Notes: generated by a model not told the origin, from the sequence alone. 64,000 bases of DNA from Paenibacillus ihbetae (GCF_002741055.1 NZ_CP016809.1:3060501-3124500), one strand, 5' to 3'; shown: positions 1-11,108, counted from the stretch's first letter. Made by a program: numbers and translations.

Positions 1-1297
1 CACGGGACGGACGTCTGGGCGGATTGCCCGAGCTGCCCGATCCGCTGCTGTTCGCGCTGACATCAAATGCTGCCAAAAACTCCGCGTTGTTCTTGCTGTC
101 ACGCATTTTTTTCAAGAAGCCCTCCACGAAATCGGCCGAATCGTTCATGTTCTTACGAATAGCCCAGATCGTATCCAGCTCCTCCTTGTTCAAGAGCACC
201 TCTTCACGCCGTGTACCCGAGCGGCGAATGTCGATCGCCGGGAAAATGCGGCGCTCCGCGAAGCGGCGGTCCAAGTGAAGCTCCATGTTTCCTGTGCCCT
301 TGAATTCCTCGTAAATGATATCATCCATCCGCGAGCCGGTATCGACCAGCGCGGTTGCCAGAATCGTCAGGCTTCCGCCTTCCTCCACGTTGCGTGCCGA
401 ACCGAAGAAACGCTTCGGACGATGGAACGCTGCAGGATCAATACCGCCGCTAAGCGTTCTGCCCGATGGCGGGATAACCAGGTTGTAGGCACGGGCAAGA
501 CGGGTGATGCTGTCAAGCAGGATCACGACATCCTTCTTATGCTCCACCAAGCGCAAGGCACGCTCAAGTACCAGTTCAGCCACTTTAATATGGTTCTCCG
601 GCAGCTCGTCGAACGTGGAAGCAACCACCTCTCCCTTGACTGAGCGCTGCATGTCCGTTACTTCCTCCGGTCGTTCGTCGATAAGCAAAACAAACAGTTC
701 GATATCTGGATAATTGGTTGAGATGCTGTTGGCGATTTCTTTTAAGAGGAGCGTCTTCCCTGCTTTGGGCGGTGCCACAATCAAACCGCGTTGTCCTAGA
801 CCTACCGGTGCGAGCAAATCCATGATTCGGGTGGACAACTGATTAGGGGATGTTTCGAGAACAAGCTTTTCTTGCGGGTATAGAGGAGTCAAGGCTGGAA
901 AGTGCAGTCGTTCTGCCGCTACTGCAGGATTTTCGCCGTTGACGGCATTCACCTGAAGCAGACCGAAGTATCGTTCATTCTCTTTTGGCGCCCGGCACTT
1001 GCCTGATACGAGGTCACCGGTACGCAGGTCGAATTTGCGGATCTGGGATGCCGAAATATAAATATCTTCCGTGCTCGGCAAGTAATTGATCGGTCTGAGA
1101 AACCCGTAGCCCTCCGGCAAGATTTCAAGCACGCCCTCCATGAACATTAAACCGCTCTGTTCAGCCTGGGCCCGAAGAATGGCAAAAATCAATTCCTTCT
1201 TCTTCAACTGCCCGTAGTACGGAATCTGGTATTTCTTGGCCAGCTTATACAGATCCGTCAGCTTCATGCCTTCCAAATCGGATATTTGTAAATCCAT
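1..1297 (-). CDS. rho: Transcription termination factor Rho (3' end cut by window edge)
   Basis: RNA-dependent hexameric ATPase helicase that ends transcription. The frame is open from the ATG at 1297 to the window edge, about 432 codons, so only the extreme C terminus is missing. The N terminus ([20 protein letters not shown]) is the Rho N-terminal helical domain, followed by the cold-shock-like RNA-binding domain (residues about 50-125). The P-loop APPKAGKT lies near residues 173-181, and the Walker B and R-loop segments ([29 protein letters not shown]) follow. The tail is an unusual Ser/Gly/Pro/Arg-rich extension after the usual end of the family. The start is set by AGGTGG 7 nt upstream. 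It lies downstream of murA in the Bacillus-type order fba-murA-rho. Confidence 0.97.
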   Translation of the reverse strand, partial: MDLQISDLEGMKLTDLYKLAKKYQIPYYGQLKKKELIFAILRAQAEQSGLMFMEGVLEILPEGYGFLRPINYLPSTEDIYISASQIRKFDLRTGDLVSGKCRAPKENERYFGLLQVNAVNGENPAVAAERLHFPALTPLYPQEKLVLETSPNQLSTRIMDLLAPVGLGQRGLIVAPPKAGKTLLLKEIANSISTNYPDIELFVLLIDERPEEVTDMQRSVKGEVVASTFDELPENHIKVAELVLERALRLVEHKKDVVILLDSITRLARAYNLVIPPSGRTLSGGIDPAAFHRPKRFFGSARNVEEGGSLTILATALVDTGSRMDDIIYEEFKGTGNMELHLDRRFAERRIFPAIDIRRSGTRREEVLLNKEELDTIWAIRKNMNDSADFVEGFLKKMRDSKNNAEFLAAFDVSANSSGSGSSGNPPRRPSR

Positions 1298-1420
1298 TTA
1301 ATAACCACCTATTCAATTTTTTCGTGTCATTCGCATTCCAAGCATTCCATATGATTGTAAAAAAAGTCTATCATTCTATGAGTTACTTAACACTTTACTA
1401 GATAAGCATTACCCAAATTA

Positions 1421-1456
1421 GAGGGAGATATGCAGTAAAGACGGCATATTTCCCTC
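1421..1456 (-). terminator. Hairpin between murA and rho, weak terminator or processing site
   Basis: A 13-bp inverted repeat with one mismatch (1421-1433 with 1444-1456) lies 15 nt after the murA stop. No convincing T-run follows on the minus strand, so it may attenuate or stabilise the murA-rho transcript rather than end it. Confidence 0.4.
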
Positions 1457-1470
1457 ATCCTGGGTGAAAA

Positions 1471-2730
1471 TTATTCTTCCTCGGTCTCACGCCATACGTC
1501 CGCTCCAAGCATGCGGAGGTTCTCTACCAGGTGGTCGTAGCCGCGGTCAATAAATTCTACGCCGCTGACCTCGGTTACGCCCTCCGGAACCGTAAGCCCG
1601 GCAATGACCAAAGCCGCGCCGGCGCGCAGGTCCGTCGCCTTGACCTTCGCTGCATTCAGCGGGCCTCCTTCGATAATCGCGGAGCGTCCCTCCACGCGAA
1701 TCTTGGCGCCCATCCGAATCAGTTCCGGCACATGCTTGAACCGGTTGCTATATACAAAATCGCTGAGAACGCTGACTCCCTCGGCTTGCGTAAGCAGACT
1801 GGTCATCGGCGATTGCAGATCTGTTGCGAATCCGGGATAAATAAGGGCCTTAACATCCACGTGATTGTACCGGTCTTTGCCGATTACGCGAATGCTCTCA
1901 TCCAGCTCCTCGATGCCGACGCCCATCTCGATCAGCTTCGCTGTTAACGCCTCCAGATGCTTCGGAATGACGTTGTCGATGAGAACATCGCCGCGCGTGG
2001 CGGCAGCGGCAATCATATAGGTGCCGGCTTGAATCCGATCCGGGATGATCGAGTGACGGCAGCCGTGCATTTCCGTAACGCCTTCAATACGGATGGTCTC
2101 CGTTCCGGCGCCCTTAATGACGGCTCCCATTGAGTTTAGAAGGGTTGCAACATCTATGATTTCAGGCTCTTTGGCCGCATTTTCGATAATTGTGGAGCCT
2201 TTGGCTTTGGCAGCCGCCAGCATGATATTGATCGTCGCGCCGACACTGCTTACATCCAGGTAGATTTTCGCGCCCCGCAGCTCCTTGGCATGCAGGTGAA
2301 TGGAACCATGCTCATTCGTCACGGTGGCCCCAAGCGCTTCAAATCCCTTGATGTGCTGGTCGATCGGACGAGGTTCAAAGTTACAGCCGCCCGGCAGGCC
2401 GATTACGGCTTCTTTAAATCTTCCAAGCATAGCACCCATCATATAATAGGAGGCGCGCAGTTTCTTCACGGGTCCGTTGGGCATCGGAATAGACTTGATA
2501 TCAGAAGGGTCGATTCTCATCTGATTGCCTTCCCATGATACCTCTCCGCCGATATCTCTCAGCATTTCGGCGTACACCGCCACGTCGCTGAGCAGCGGCA
2601 AGTTATCGAGTATGACTTCTGAATCCGCCAGGATTGCGGCGGGAATTAACGCAATAGCACTGTTCTTGGCACCGCTGATGGTGACTGTGCCTCGCAGTGG
2701 GCGTCCACCGCTGATCATCAATTTTTCCAT
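1471..2730 (-). CDS. murA: UDP-N-acetylglucosamine 1-carboxyvinyltransferase (MurA2/MurZ type)
   Basis: Cytoplasmic enzyme transferring enolpyruvate from PEP to UDP-GlcNAc, the first committed step of peptidoglycan synthesis and the fosfomycin target. At 419 aa it has the usual family length. The N terminus [20 protein letters not shown] with the AKNSA motif is typical of EPT-fold enzymes. The catalytic-loop cysteine is present at C116 in LPGGC, followed by the RPIDQH motif. Position between fba and rho matches murZ (murAB) of Bacillus, the second of two MurA paralogues in Firmicutes; a murA1 copy would lie elsewhere. The ATG is preceded by GGGGGA at 11 nt. Confidence 0.96.
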   Translation of the reverse strand: MEKLMISGGRPLRGTVTISGAKNSAIALIPAAILADSEVILDNLPLLSDVAVYAEMLRDIGGEVSWEGNQMRIDPSDIKSIPMPNGPVKKLRASYYMMGAMLGRFKEAVIGLPGGCNFEPRPIDQHIKGFEALGATVTNEHGSIHLHAKELRGAKIYLDVSSVGATINIMLAAAKAKGSTIIENAAKEPEIIDVATLLNSMGAVIKGAGTETIRIEGVTEMHGCRHSIIPDRIQAGTYMIAAAATRGDVLIDNVIPKHLEALTAKLIEMGVGIEELDESIRVIGKDRYNHVDVKALIYPGFATDLQSPMTSLLTQAEGVSVLSDFVYSNRFKHVPELIRMGAKIRVEGRSAIIEGGPLNAAKVKATDLRAGAALVIAGLTVPEGVTEVSGVEFIDRGYDHLVENLRMLGADVWRETEEE

Positions 2731-2801
2731 AAGCTTTCGGGTCCCCCTACATCACTTCGCAGCCGGAAATGGTTCTGATGGCAGTCGTTCGTAAGTAAAT
2801 G

Positions 2802-2839
2802 AAAAGGAAAGTGCACCGAAAGAAAACCGGTGCCTTTCC
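2802..2839 (-). terminator. Probable terminator of fba
   Basis: A 12-bp stem with one bulge (2806-2818 with 2828-2839) is followed on the minus strand by a short T-rich stretch, TTTTC. It lies about 100 nt downstream of the fba stop, separating fba from murA. Confidence 0.6.
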
Positions 2840-2941
2840 AATTCAAGGTGCAGCATAAGACAGCCTAAACATATATTAGATGATTCCAAGTCTCCTGTTA
2901 TGGCCGCCAAGGGCAGCAAGGGATTTGGAATGGTAAGAAAT

Positions 2942-3796
2942 TTACGCTTTGTTGTTGGAGCCGAACTCGCGGATTTTGCCGACAACCGTTTCTTTGATCG
3001 CTTCACGGCCTGGCTTCAGGAACGTACGAGGATCGTAAGCTTCCGGTTTAGCGGCAAGCACTTCGCGAACCACTTTCGTGAACGAAATTTGGTTCTCGGT
3101 GTTGACGTTGATTTTGGAAGTGCCGAGCGAGATCGCTTTTTTGATATCATGCGTCGGGATGCCGGTACCGCCATGAAGAACGAGCGGAAGCTTCACGGCA
3201 TTGCGAATTTCCTCCATCTCTTTGAAACCGAGGTTTGGCTCGCCTTTGTACGGTCCGTGTACGGATCCAAGCGCAGGTGCCAGCGTGTCGATGCCCGTCT
3301 CGTTCACGATGCGCACGCAGTCGTCAAGCTTCGCGTACATAACATCGCCGATCACGTCATCTTCTTGGCCGCCTACCATGCCCACTTCTGCCTCAACGGA
3401 TACTCCCTTGGCATGAGCATACTCGACAACTTGCTTCGTTGTTGCAATATTTGTGTCGATCGGGCTGTGGGAATCATCGATCATGACCGAAGTGAAGCCC
3501 GCATCAATCGCTTCTTTACATTTCTCGACGCTGGATCCATGGTCCAAATGAATCGCTACAGGAACCGTGATTTTCAGGTCTTCCATCAGACCTTTAACCA
3601 TGTGCACAACGGTGCTGAAGCCGCCCATGTAACGTGCTGCGCCTTCAGAAACACCGAGAATAACCGGGGATTTCTCTTGCTCAGCCGCTTCCAGAATCGC
3701 GTAAGTCCACTCAAGGTTGTTGATGTTATACTGACCAACAGCATACTTGCCTTCCAGCGCTTTGTTCAGCATATCTGTCATTGATACTAATGGCAT
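2942..3796 (-). CDS. fba: Class II fructose-1,6-bisphosphate aldolase
   Basis: Zinc-dependent aldolase interconverting fructose 1,6-bisphosphate with DHAP and glyceraldehyde 3-phosphate (glycolysis and gluconeogenesis). The protein is 284 aa, the short class IIB length. Zinc and substrate motifs are visible: HLDHGSS near residue 82, the glutamate-bearing EAEVG near 134, LVLHGGTG near 207 and the phosphate loop [10 protein letters not shown] near 230. The ATG is preceded by AGGAGG at 8 nt. It sits between spo0F and murA as in Bacillus, but the transaldolase-like gene (ywjH) found between fba and murZ in B. subtilis is absent. Confidence 0.97.
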   Translation of the reverse strand: MPLVSMTDMLNKALEGKYAVGQYNINNLEWTYAILEAAEQEKSPVILGVSEGAARYMGGFSTVVHMVKGLMEDLKITVPVAIHLDHGSSVEKCKEAIDAGFTSVMIDDSHSPIDTNIATTKQVVEYAHAKGVSVEAEVGMVGGQEDDVIGDVMYAKLDDCVRIVNETGIDTLAPALGSVHGPYKGEPNLGFKEMEEIRNAVKLPLVLHGGTGIPTHDIKKAISLGTSKINVNTENQISFTKVVREVLAAKPEAYDPRTFLKPGREAIKETVVGKIREFGSNNKA

Positions 3797-3926
3797 GGTT
3801 TCATCCTCCTAAAGATGCTTAGTTTGTCTATGGTTTATAGCCGACATAACATACGCATTTATTATACCACATCGCGTCGTAAATACTAAACAAGCATTTC
3901 CCGAATCCCCTGCATCACATATTGGC

Positions 3927-3959
3927 AAAAAAAAGAACTCCGCCATTGAAGCAGAATTC
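3927..3959 (-). terminator. Intrinsic terminator of spo0F
   Basis: A 9-bp stem containing two G-U wobbles (3935-3943 with 3951-3959) is followed on the minus strand by eight T residues. It begins 6 nt after the spo0F stop codon. Confidence 0.8.
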
Positions 3960-3964
3960 ATAGC

Positions 3965-4357
3965 TCATCCTATCTTATTCGCGGCGCCCTTCAGCTGCAT
4001 ATTGACGGCCTGCCGCATCTCGTCGATATCAAAGGGCTTCGTAAAGTGCATCAGCGCGCCGAGATCCGTCGCTTCCTTAATCATATCCAGCTCGCCGTAG
4101 GCCGTCATCATGATGACCTTGATATCCGGATTCATCTGTTTAATATGCTTTAGAATCTCAAGCCCGTCCATCCCCGGAATTTTCATATCGAGCAGTACCA
4201 AATCCGGTTCATGCAGCTTCACGATCTCCAAAGCCGCCTTGCCGTTGGCTGCCTGGAACGTTTCATATCCCTCGCTGCTGAACACTTCCACTAGCAGAAT
4301 CCGAATTCCGTTCTGGTCATCCACGATCAACACTTTGTGTTTGCTTGGTTCGTTCAT
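3965..4357 (-). CDS. spo0F: Sporulation phosphorelay response regulator Spo0F
   Basis: Single-domain receiver of 130 aa with no output domain. In the family it accepts phosphate from sporulation kinases and passes it to Spo0B and then Spo0A. Receiver residues are all present: acidic pair D13-D14, phospho-acceptor D57 in [13 protein letters not shown]85 in MMTAYGE and K107 in FTKPF, equivalent to D10/D11/D54/T82/K104 of B. subtilis Spo0F. The ATG has GGGAGG at 9 nt. The gene lies between pyrG and fba, the classic spo0F location. A sigma-H-type promoter lies about 85-115 nt upstream. A likely kinase partner is encoded at 56426-58738. Confidence 0.95.
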   Translation of the reverse strand: MNEPSKHKVLIVDDQNGIRILLVEVFSSEGYETFQAANGKAALEIVKLHEPDLVLLDMKIPGMDGLEILKHIKQMNPDIKVIMMTAYGELDMIKEATDLGALMHFTKPFDIDEMRQAVNMQLKGAANKIG

Positions 4358-4441
4358 TCTTCAAAGCCTCCCGATCCTTAAATGGCATTGATGTTACGCA
4401 AATCTAAAAGCCCTTAACGCCCCATAAACCGACCATTAACT

Positions 4442-4470
4442 GTATTCGCCCGCTTCAGTCGAAATCCTTC
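4442..4470 (-). promoter_or_regulatory. Sigma-H-type promoter of spo0F with Spo0A-box-like sites
   Basis: On the minus strand GAAGGATTT (4462-4470) matches the sigma-H -35 consensus RNAGGAWWW. Exactly 11 nt later GGCGAATAC (4442-4450) matches the -10 consensus RNNGAATWW in 8 of 9 positions. TTCGACT, one mismatch from the 0A box TTCGACA, overlaps the spacer at about 4457-4463; a plus-strand TTCGAAA lies near 4477. The arrangement agrees with spo0F regulation in B. subtilis. Confidence 0.7.
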
Positions 4471-4560
4471 CTTCCCTTCGAAAAATTTCTGGAAAATAAT
4501 GCACTGTCAAAACACAAAAATCCCCTTTGCTGTTAAATAGTATGGCGCCTGCTCAGCATA

Positions 4561-4607
4561 AAAAAATCCCCTTTAAGCAAACCGTCTCACGGTCTGATTA
4601 AAGGGGA
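4561..4607 (-). terminator. Intrinsic terminator of pyrG
   Basis: A perfect 9-bp stem (4567-4575 with 4599-4607) encloses a second small hairpin and is followed on the minus strand by six or more T residues (4561-4566). Confidence 0.88.
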
Positions 4608-4651
4608 CTATCGTACGTTGTAATGGACGCAGTACGGCTATGACTCGCCGA

Positions 4652-6286
<1,635 letters not shown>

Positions 6287-6347
6287 TCAGGCGACATATG
6301 ATGTTTATCCTAACCCGTTTTCCCCAGATTCATCAGAGGGGACCAAC

Positions 6348-6383
6348 AAAAAGCACGGCCCGCTTCCCTAAGGGTGAGCGAGC
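6348..6383 (-). terminator. Second terminator-like hairpin inside the pyrG leader
   Basis: A 7-bp stem with one G-U pair (6358-6364 with 6377-6383), extended by an inner CCC/GGG pairing, is followed on the minus strand by CGTGC and five T residues (6348-6352). It lies about 100 nt upstream of the pyrG start. The leader between this point and the first attenuator also holds an 8-bp hairpin around 6580-6600. Confidence 0.45.
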
Positions 6384-6622
6384 TGACCTCCGACCTATTA
6401 CAAACCGTCCCCGCCTCTTCGATTCGGCTATCCATCCAGGCGGCCACGATAAGCGCACAGACCTTGCAATCATGCGCATTCGGGCAGGAACAGGTTCTGA
6501 TACCTTCATCCTTGTCTTCTGCAAAGACTACATCCAGATCGATCATGAGGTCTTGGAGAAGACATCCCTATGAGCAGAAATGTCCTCTTACAGAAGACAA
6601 CGCTATACCTGCTCATAAAAAC

Positions 6623-6658
6623 AAAAAAAGTGACCCCGAGTAGTAACGGGGCACTTTT
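6623..6658 (-). promoter_or_regulatory. pyrG transcription attenuator (CTP-sensing by 5' G reiteration)
   Basis: The hairpin pairs 6647-6658 with 6626-6638 (11-12 bp, one bulged base) and runs into seven T residues, 6623-6629, on the minus strand. Counted from the predicted start at 6693 it covers transcript positions about +36 to +71. Its 5' arm contains CCCC. In B. subtilis pyrG, low CTP makes RNA polymerase stutter at a GGGC start; the added 5' G residues pair with a pyrimidine-rich 5' arm of the terminator and allow read-through. Start, hairpin and C-rich arm here fit that mechanism. The hairpin is too far upstream of pyrG to be an ordinary ribosome-site element and could also stop rpoE read-through. 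Confidence 0.7.
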
Positions 6659-6690
6659 ATATTAAACATATTTTAATCCACAATCATAAG

Positions 6691-6730
6691 CCCAAGCAAT
6701 AGTTTACTCTGTGCCTTGTCTGCTTGTCAA
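6691..6730 (-). promoter_or_regulatory. pyrG promoter with GGGC transcription start
   Basis: Minus-strand TTGACA (6725-6730, perfect -35), an 18-nt spacer and TAAACT (6701-6706, -10). Seven nt downstream the transcript would begin GGGCTT at 6693. The GGGC start is the hallmark of CTP-regulated pyrG promoters in Gram-positive bacteria. Confidence 0.75.
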
Positions 6731-6829
6731 GGGAAGAAACAGGCTTAAAATCCCCCTGTTTTCCAATCTCGTTCACGACCAGCTGAAACAGGACGCGGCA
6801 AGTCGCATTCCAAGATTTCCGATCAGGGA

Positions 6830-7387
6830 TTAATCCAGATCGTCCTCTTCGAATTCCTCGCCATCCAGATTCTCTTCTTCCTCGGCTTCGGCATCCTCAT
6901 CGTCCAAATCGTCGTCATCGATCACGACATCGTCGTCAACGTCAGCGTCAGCATCGTCGTCCTCGGCGAAGAGATCGTCATCCTCGTCATCCAGGCTGTC
7001 GTAATCGTCTTCGACGTCATCCACGCTGTACGTATCCTCTTCATCGGTGAAATCATCGTCGTCATCGTCTTCGTCATTGATGATGCGAGGACGCTTGGCG
7101 TTCGCAATCGGATCCTCGGAGCGCTCCAGAGGGTACCAGCGCTTCAATCCCCACAGATTCGTTCCGACGCAAGCGAAACGTCCGTCTATATTGATCTCGG
7201 TATATAACTGGGCAATCGTTTCGTTAATCTCTTCTTCCGTAAAGCCGCGAAGCTTGGCCACCTCATTCATCAGGTCACGGTAATAATACGGCGTATTGGC
7301 CGCCTTCAGAACCATAAAAGCCAGGTCAACCATCGGGATTTCCTGGATCTTCTCCGGATCGATCTTTAAATTGAGCGGATTACTCAC
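6830..7387 (-). CDS. rpoE: RNA polymerase delta subunit
   Basis: Accessory subunit of Firmicute RNA polymerase that lowers nonspecific nucleic-acid binding and promotes recycling. Residues about 1-95 form the HARE-HTH winged-helix domain (IPMVDLAFMVLKAA, YYYRDLMNEVAKLRG). The C-terminal half is an almost continuous Asp/Glu tail, the expected unstructured acidic region. The preferred start is the GTG at 7387 (VSNPLNLKID), because GAGAGGAAG lies 10 nt upstream; a more upstream GTG at 7408 would place that ribosome site inside the coding sequence. The gene lies directly upstream of pyrG as in Bacillus. The GAT/GAC-rich tail is low-complexity DNA. Confidence 0.95.
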   Translation of the reverse strand: MSNPLNLKIDPEKIQEIPMVDLAFMVLKAANTPYYYRDLMNEVAKLRGFTEEEINETIAQLYTEINIDGRFACVGTNLWGLKRWYPLERSEDPIANAKRPRIINDEDDDDDDFTDEEDTYSVDDVEDDYDSLDDEDDDLFAEDDDADADVDDDVVIDDDDLDDEDAEAEEEENLDGEEFEEDDLD

Positions 7388-7511
7388 TAAGCGTACACTT
7401 CCTCTCACACAATCTTCACGTTATACCCTCAACATATCCATTATCAAAACTAAGTAAAACCTATTTAAACATAAAAATCAAGTTTTTATGCGCTTGGCAT
7501 CTTATGCATGG

Positions 7512-7541
7512 AAAAAGGCGGAGACTCTTCATCTCCGCCTT
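7512..7541 (-). terminator. Orphan terminator-like hairpin upstream of rpoE
   Basis: A perfect 10-bp stem (7515-7524 with 7532-7541) is followed on the minus strand by five T residues. No minus-strand gene ends just upstream of it: the neighbour to the right is a plus-strand protease gene. It may insulate rpoE from antisense transcription or belong to an unrecognised transcript. The rest of the 7388-7750 gap holds AT-rich sequence likely to carry the rpoE promoter; no further gene is visible. Confidence 0.55.
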
Positions 7542-7750
7542 CCGACTGTATCCGCCCCTAGGATCGACTCCTTACGGGATAGATGAAAGAACCTCTGCAG
7601 GCTCCCTCCATGTATCTTATGTTCGCCCTATCGCTTTGACACGGGAAACAGGGCCTATTTCCCGGAAAAAGGGCTGCGTCCCATTCGGGCTCCCTCCCCG
7701 GCTCATACAATACTGAAGCAACGGTTCATCGAGAAGGGAGATTGCCACAC

Positions 7751-8896
7751 ATGGACTACACCCGGATCATGCAATCACTACTTGCGGAGACGAACCCTAT
7801 GCGGAACGTCCGGGGAGAGAACCGGCGGCTCCTGACGTTTCATGACCCTAAGCTGTACCATGCGTGCATCAGCGAATGGAAGCGACTCACCGGAAAAAGC
7901 CTTTTGGTCGGTTCAGTCAGCTTCTCGCCGCTAGTCCGGACCATCATCGCTCCGGCATCCCAAACCGCAAAGCTCGAGGCGGAATTCCGGAACGAGCTGA
8001 TGATCGAGGAGGATCACCAGGTTCATATCCAAGCGATACAGGGAAGCATTGGAACGCTAACCGGGATCCCATGGGGGATTAAACAGATCAAAGCCCCGCA
8101 AACCTGGTCGATCTCAACGGGTCACCGGATCAAGATTGCCGTTATTGATACGGGTGTGGATTTTGCCCACCCGGATTTGAGATACTCCCTGGCGAAGGGG
8201 GTCAATCTTGTGAACCGGAACATCCCGCCATACGATGACAACGGGCACGGCACGCATATATCAGGCACGATTGCTGCGGCGAACAGCACGCAAGGCATGA
8301 TTGGCGTTGCGCCCAGATCGGTGGTCTACCCGGTGAAAGCCTTTGACCACAATGGGTCGGCCTTTGTATCGGATATCATAACGGCCATTGACTGGTGTGT
8401 CCGGGCCGAGGTCAATATCATCAATATGAGCTTCGGCATGCAGACCCGGAGCAGAACGTTGCTGGATATCGTCAGCAAGGCCAATCAGGCAGGGCTTATT
8501 ATCGTTGCGTCCTCCGGAAACGACGGCAAGCGCCGCACGGCCGATTACCCGGCCCGCTACCCCCATACCATTTCCGTTGGAGCAACCGACCGGAACCGCA
8601 AAATCCCCGCTTTCAGCAACCGCGGGCAATTTGTCGATATCTACGCTCCCGGCGACAAAATCGTATCCACTTGGCTGCAAGGCAAATATCATGAAATGAG
8701 CGGCACCTCCATGGCCACTTCGCATATCAGCGGAGCCATCGCGCTGCTCCTCGCCCAAAAGCCCGACCTTAAACAGGCGACGGTCAAGTCCCTGCTGCGC
8801 CGGACTTCCACCCCGCTTAAACTGAAGAAGGGCTTCAGCGCTTCCGACGGGGAGGTAAATGCCCTGAAGTTTTTGCGCGAGGGCATGAAATTATAG
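7751..8896 (+). CDS. S8 family serine peptidase (subtilisin-like), no signal peptide
   Basis: Subtilase of 381 aa. The triad is complete: D133 in AVIDTGVDFAHPDL, H166 in DDNGHGTHISGT and S320 in SGTSMATSHISGA, with oxyanion N257 in SSGNDG. The first 100 residues resemble a propeptide or inhibitor-like domain rather than a signal sequence: there is no hydrophobic export segment at the N terminus. The enzyme may act in the cytoplasm, be released by lysis, or be spore-associated. The ATG at 7751 is preferred over a TTG at 7742 because AAGGGAG lies 10 nt upstream of it. It is a single plus-strand gene between the minus-strand rpoE and argS. Confidence 0.9.
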   Translation: MDYTRIMQSLLAETNPMRNVRGENRRLLTFHDPKLYHACISEWKRLTGKSLLVGSVSFSPLVRTIIAPASQTAKLEAEFRNELMIEEDHQVHIQAIQGSIGTLTGIPWGIKQIKAPQTWSISTGHRIKIAVIDTGVDFAHPDLRYSLAKGVNLVNRNIPPYDDNGHGTHISGTIAAANSTQGMIGVAPRSVVYPVKAFDHNGSAFVSDIITAIDWCVRAEVNIINMSFGMQTRSRTLLDIVSKANQAGLIIVASSGNDGKRRTADYPARYPHTISVGATDRNRKIPAFSNRGQFVDIYAPGDKIVSTWLQGKYHEMSGTSMATSHISGAIALLLAQKPDLKQATVKSLLRRTSTPLKLKKGFSASDGEVNALKFLREGMKL

Positions 8897-8949
8897 AACG
8901 CTTCGGCCTGCCCGAATCGAATAGCTCCTGTACGCCGCTGCCCATAGAA

Positions 8950-8981
8950 ACAGCCGCTTTCCATCATGGATAAGCGGCTGT
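8950..8981. terminator. Shared hairpin between protease and argS
   Basis: A perfect 10-bp inverted repeat (8950-8959 with 8972-8981) lies between two convergent genes. T-runs are poor on both sides (minus strand TTTCT), so it is a weak bidirectional terminator at best. Confidence 0.6.
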
Positions 8982-9006
8982 CGATGATTATGCGTATGGA
9001 AATATC

Positions 9007-10686
9007 CTACATTCGTTCCGGCGCCGATACGCCGACCAGGCGAAGCACGTTCGCGATAACCGTGCGCACGGCTCCCAGCAGGGCCAGTCGCGCCTGCGTC
9101 TGCTCCGCATCCTCGGTAATTACGCGCTGGGCTTTATAATAGCTGTGGAACAGCGAAGCCAGCTCGTATACATAACGGATGATCCGGTGCGGCGCGTAGT
9201 TTTCGGCAGCAACCGACACCTCTTGCGGAAGCTCGCCGATTTTGCGCAAAATGTCATATTCATGCTCCGCCGTGAGCACGCCGAGTTTAACCTCGGAAAG
9301 CGGAAGGAGAGCAATACCTTGCTCCTCCGCTTGGCGGAATACGCTGCAAATGCGGGCATGCGCATATTGAACGTAGAACACCGGATTTTCATTGGAGGTG
9401 GAAACCGCCAGGTCCATGTCGAAATCGAGATGGGAGTCCATGCTCCGCATCGTGAAGAAGTAGCGGATCGCATCCACGCCTACTTCATCCATCAGATCCT
9501 CCATCGTGACCGCTTTGCCGGTACGCTTGGACATCTTTACCTTCTCACCGTTCTGGAACAGGCTCACCATCTGCGCGATCAATACCGTCAGCTTCTCCGG
9601 ATCGTTGCCCAGCGCCTCCATGGCCGCCTTCATGCGGGGAATATAGCCATGGTGGTCAGCGCCCCAAATGTTGATGATGCGGTCATAGCCGCGCTCGTAT
9701 TTGTTGCGGTGGTAGGCGATGTCCGGCGTCAGATAGGTATACGTCCCGTCATTCTTAACCAGGACCCGGTCCTTGTCATCCCCGTAGTCTGTTGTGCGCA
9801 GCCAGACCGCTCCATCCTTCTCATAAGCTTCGCCCTTGGCCTTCAGCTCCTCGAGCGACTTCTCCACCAGTCCGTCCTCGTACAGCGAGGTTTCGCTGAA
9901 CCATTCGTCAAAATGCACGCGGAACCGATTCAAGTCGCGCTTGATCTTGTCGAGCTCCTTCTCAAGCCCGAATTGGCGGAAAAACGCGGTCCGTTCGCCG
10001 GGATTCATCGCCAGAAGAGAATCGCCCTTCTCTGCGACAAGCTCTTTGGCAAAGCCCTTGATATCTTCGCCGTGGTAGCCGTCCTCCGGCATTTCAGCCT
10101 CTTGGCCAAGCTCCTGCAAATAGCGCGCTTCAAGCGATTTGCACAGATTGACCACCTGGTTGCCCGCGTCATTGATATAGTACTCCCGCGTCACATCGTA
10201 ACCCGCAAAGTCCAGCACGTTGCAGAGCGCGTCGCCGACTGCCGCTCCGCGGGCATGTCCAAGGTGGAGGCTGCCCGTCGGGTTGGCGCTGACAAACTCC
10301 ACCTGAACCTTCCGGCCTTCGCCGATATTGACGCGGCCGTAACGCTCTCCTTGCTCGTGAACCAGGGCTACGACCGGGTAAAGGTAGCTTTTGTTCAAGG
10401 TAAAGTTAATAAAGCCGGGACCGGCAATCTCGGCCTTCTCAATCGAGGCTTTCGCCGTGTCCAAATGCTCCAGGATCGCCTCGGCAATCTGGCGCGGGTT
10501 CTTCTTGGCGATCCGGGTCAGCTGCATCGCAGCGTTCGTAGCCAAGTCCCCATGCGATTTATCTTTAGGGACCTCCAGCGTAATTGCCGGAAGCTCCTCG
10601 CGGGATACCAGTCCGGCAGCGACGGCGGCATCGGCCACCGCTTCCGCGACCAGCCCGTTAATATGGTCTAGTGGATTCAATGTCAT
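9007..10686 (-). CDS. argS: Arginyl-tRNA synthetase
   Basis: Class I aminoacyl-tRNA synthetase charging tRNA-Arg, 559 aa. The N-terminal Arg-tRNA synthetase domain (about 1-90) is followed by the HIGH-type signature HLGHARG near residue 137 and the KMSKR loop [19 protein letters not shown] near 385. The C-terminal DALR anticodon-binding domain runs from about 440 to the end. The ATG overlaps the stop of the upstream DUF1934 gene by 4 nt (ATGA), so the two are translationally coupled, as with ywiB-argS in B. subtilis. Confidence 0.98.
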   Translation of the reverse strand: MTLNPLDHINGLVAEAVADAAVAAGLVSREELPAITLEVPKDKSHGDLATNAAMQLTRIAKKNPRQIAEAILEHLDTAKASIEKAEIAGPGFINFTLNKSYLYPVVALVHEQGERYGRVNIGEGRKVQVEFVSANPTGSLHLGHARGAAVGDALCNVLDFAGYDVTREYYINDAGNQVVNLCKSLEARYLQELGQEAEMPEDGYHGEDIKGFAKELVAEKGDSLLAMNPGERTAFFRQFGLEKELDKIKRDLNRFRVHFDEWFSETSLYEDGLVEKSLEELKAKGEAYEKDGAVWLRTTDYGDDKDRVLVKNDGTYTYLTPDIAYHRNKYERGYDRIINIWGADHHGYIPRMKAAMEALGNDPEKLTVLIAQMVSLFQNGEKVKMSKRTGKAVTMEDLMDEVGVDAIRYFFTMRSMDSHLDFDMDLAVSTSNENPVFYVQYAHARICSVFRQAEEQGIALLPLSEVKLGVLTAEHEYDILRKIGELPQEVSVAAENYAPHRIIRYVYELASLFHSYYKAQRVITEDAEQTQARLALLGAVRTVIANVLRLVGVSAPERM

Positions 10687-11108
10687 GATTCATGAGCCTC
10701 CTGAATAGTCAAACTTATGGAAAAGTGCCCCGAAAACTCATCGAGCACGTATAGATCATACACCCATGCGGCGCGTCCGGACATACCTTCCACGGCAAGC
10801 TCCAGGCGCTGAGTGTGCGTAGACAGATTAAACGAGGTGAACGGAGAACGGTAAAATCCCGGCAGCCTCTGTCCTAATCTGAACGTCTGTTCAGATTCCA
10901 CTTCCCCGTGGCGGATAAGCTTCAGCTCATCTTCGGTCAGCTTCAGCATCGCCCGGGTTTCTCCCTGATGCGGCCCCGTCTTCGGTTCGATATACCGGAC
11001 ATACAAGGCCTTCCCTTTGGAGATCACCTCAGCCGGAAGCTCCTGAACCGTATTCTCGCCTTCGTGAAGACTTTGAAGACGGATGGTCGCTTGTTTTCGG
11101 TCGTTCAT
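10683..11108 (-). CDS. DUF1934 family protein (YwiB-like)
   Basis: Small cytoplasmic protein of 141 aa with alternating beta-strand pattern, matching the YwiB/DUF1934 calycin-like beta-barrel family of unknown function. Features seen are the N-terminal [16 protein letters not shown], the central [20 protein letters not shown] and the C-terminal [19 protein letters not shown]. It overlaps argS by 4 nt and is transcribed with it, the same neighbour as in B. subtilis. The ATG follows AGGAG at 7 nt. No signal peptide or membrane segment. Function is not known. Confidence 0.85.
   Translation of the reverse strand: MNDRKQATIRLQSLHEGENTVQELPAEVISKGKALYVRYIEPKTGPHQGETRAMLKLTEDELKLIRHGEVESEQTFRLGQRLPGFYRSPFTSFNLSTHTQRLELAVEGMSGRAAWVYDLYVLDEFSGHFSISLTIQEAHES

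Noticed and set aside
2900..3784. 294-codon plus-strand frame opposite fba
   Set aside because: Exact antisense shadow of the aldolase gene; no ribosome site and no family resemblance.
6310..6546. 78-codon minus-strand frame in the pyrG leader
   Set aside because: Poor ribosome site and a terminator-like hairpin within it; kept only as a finding, not as a gene.
9145..10671. 508-codon plus-strand frame opposite argS
   Set aside because: Antisense shadow; argS has all class I motifs.
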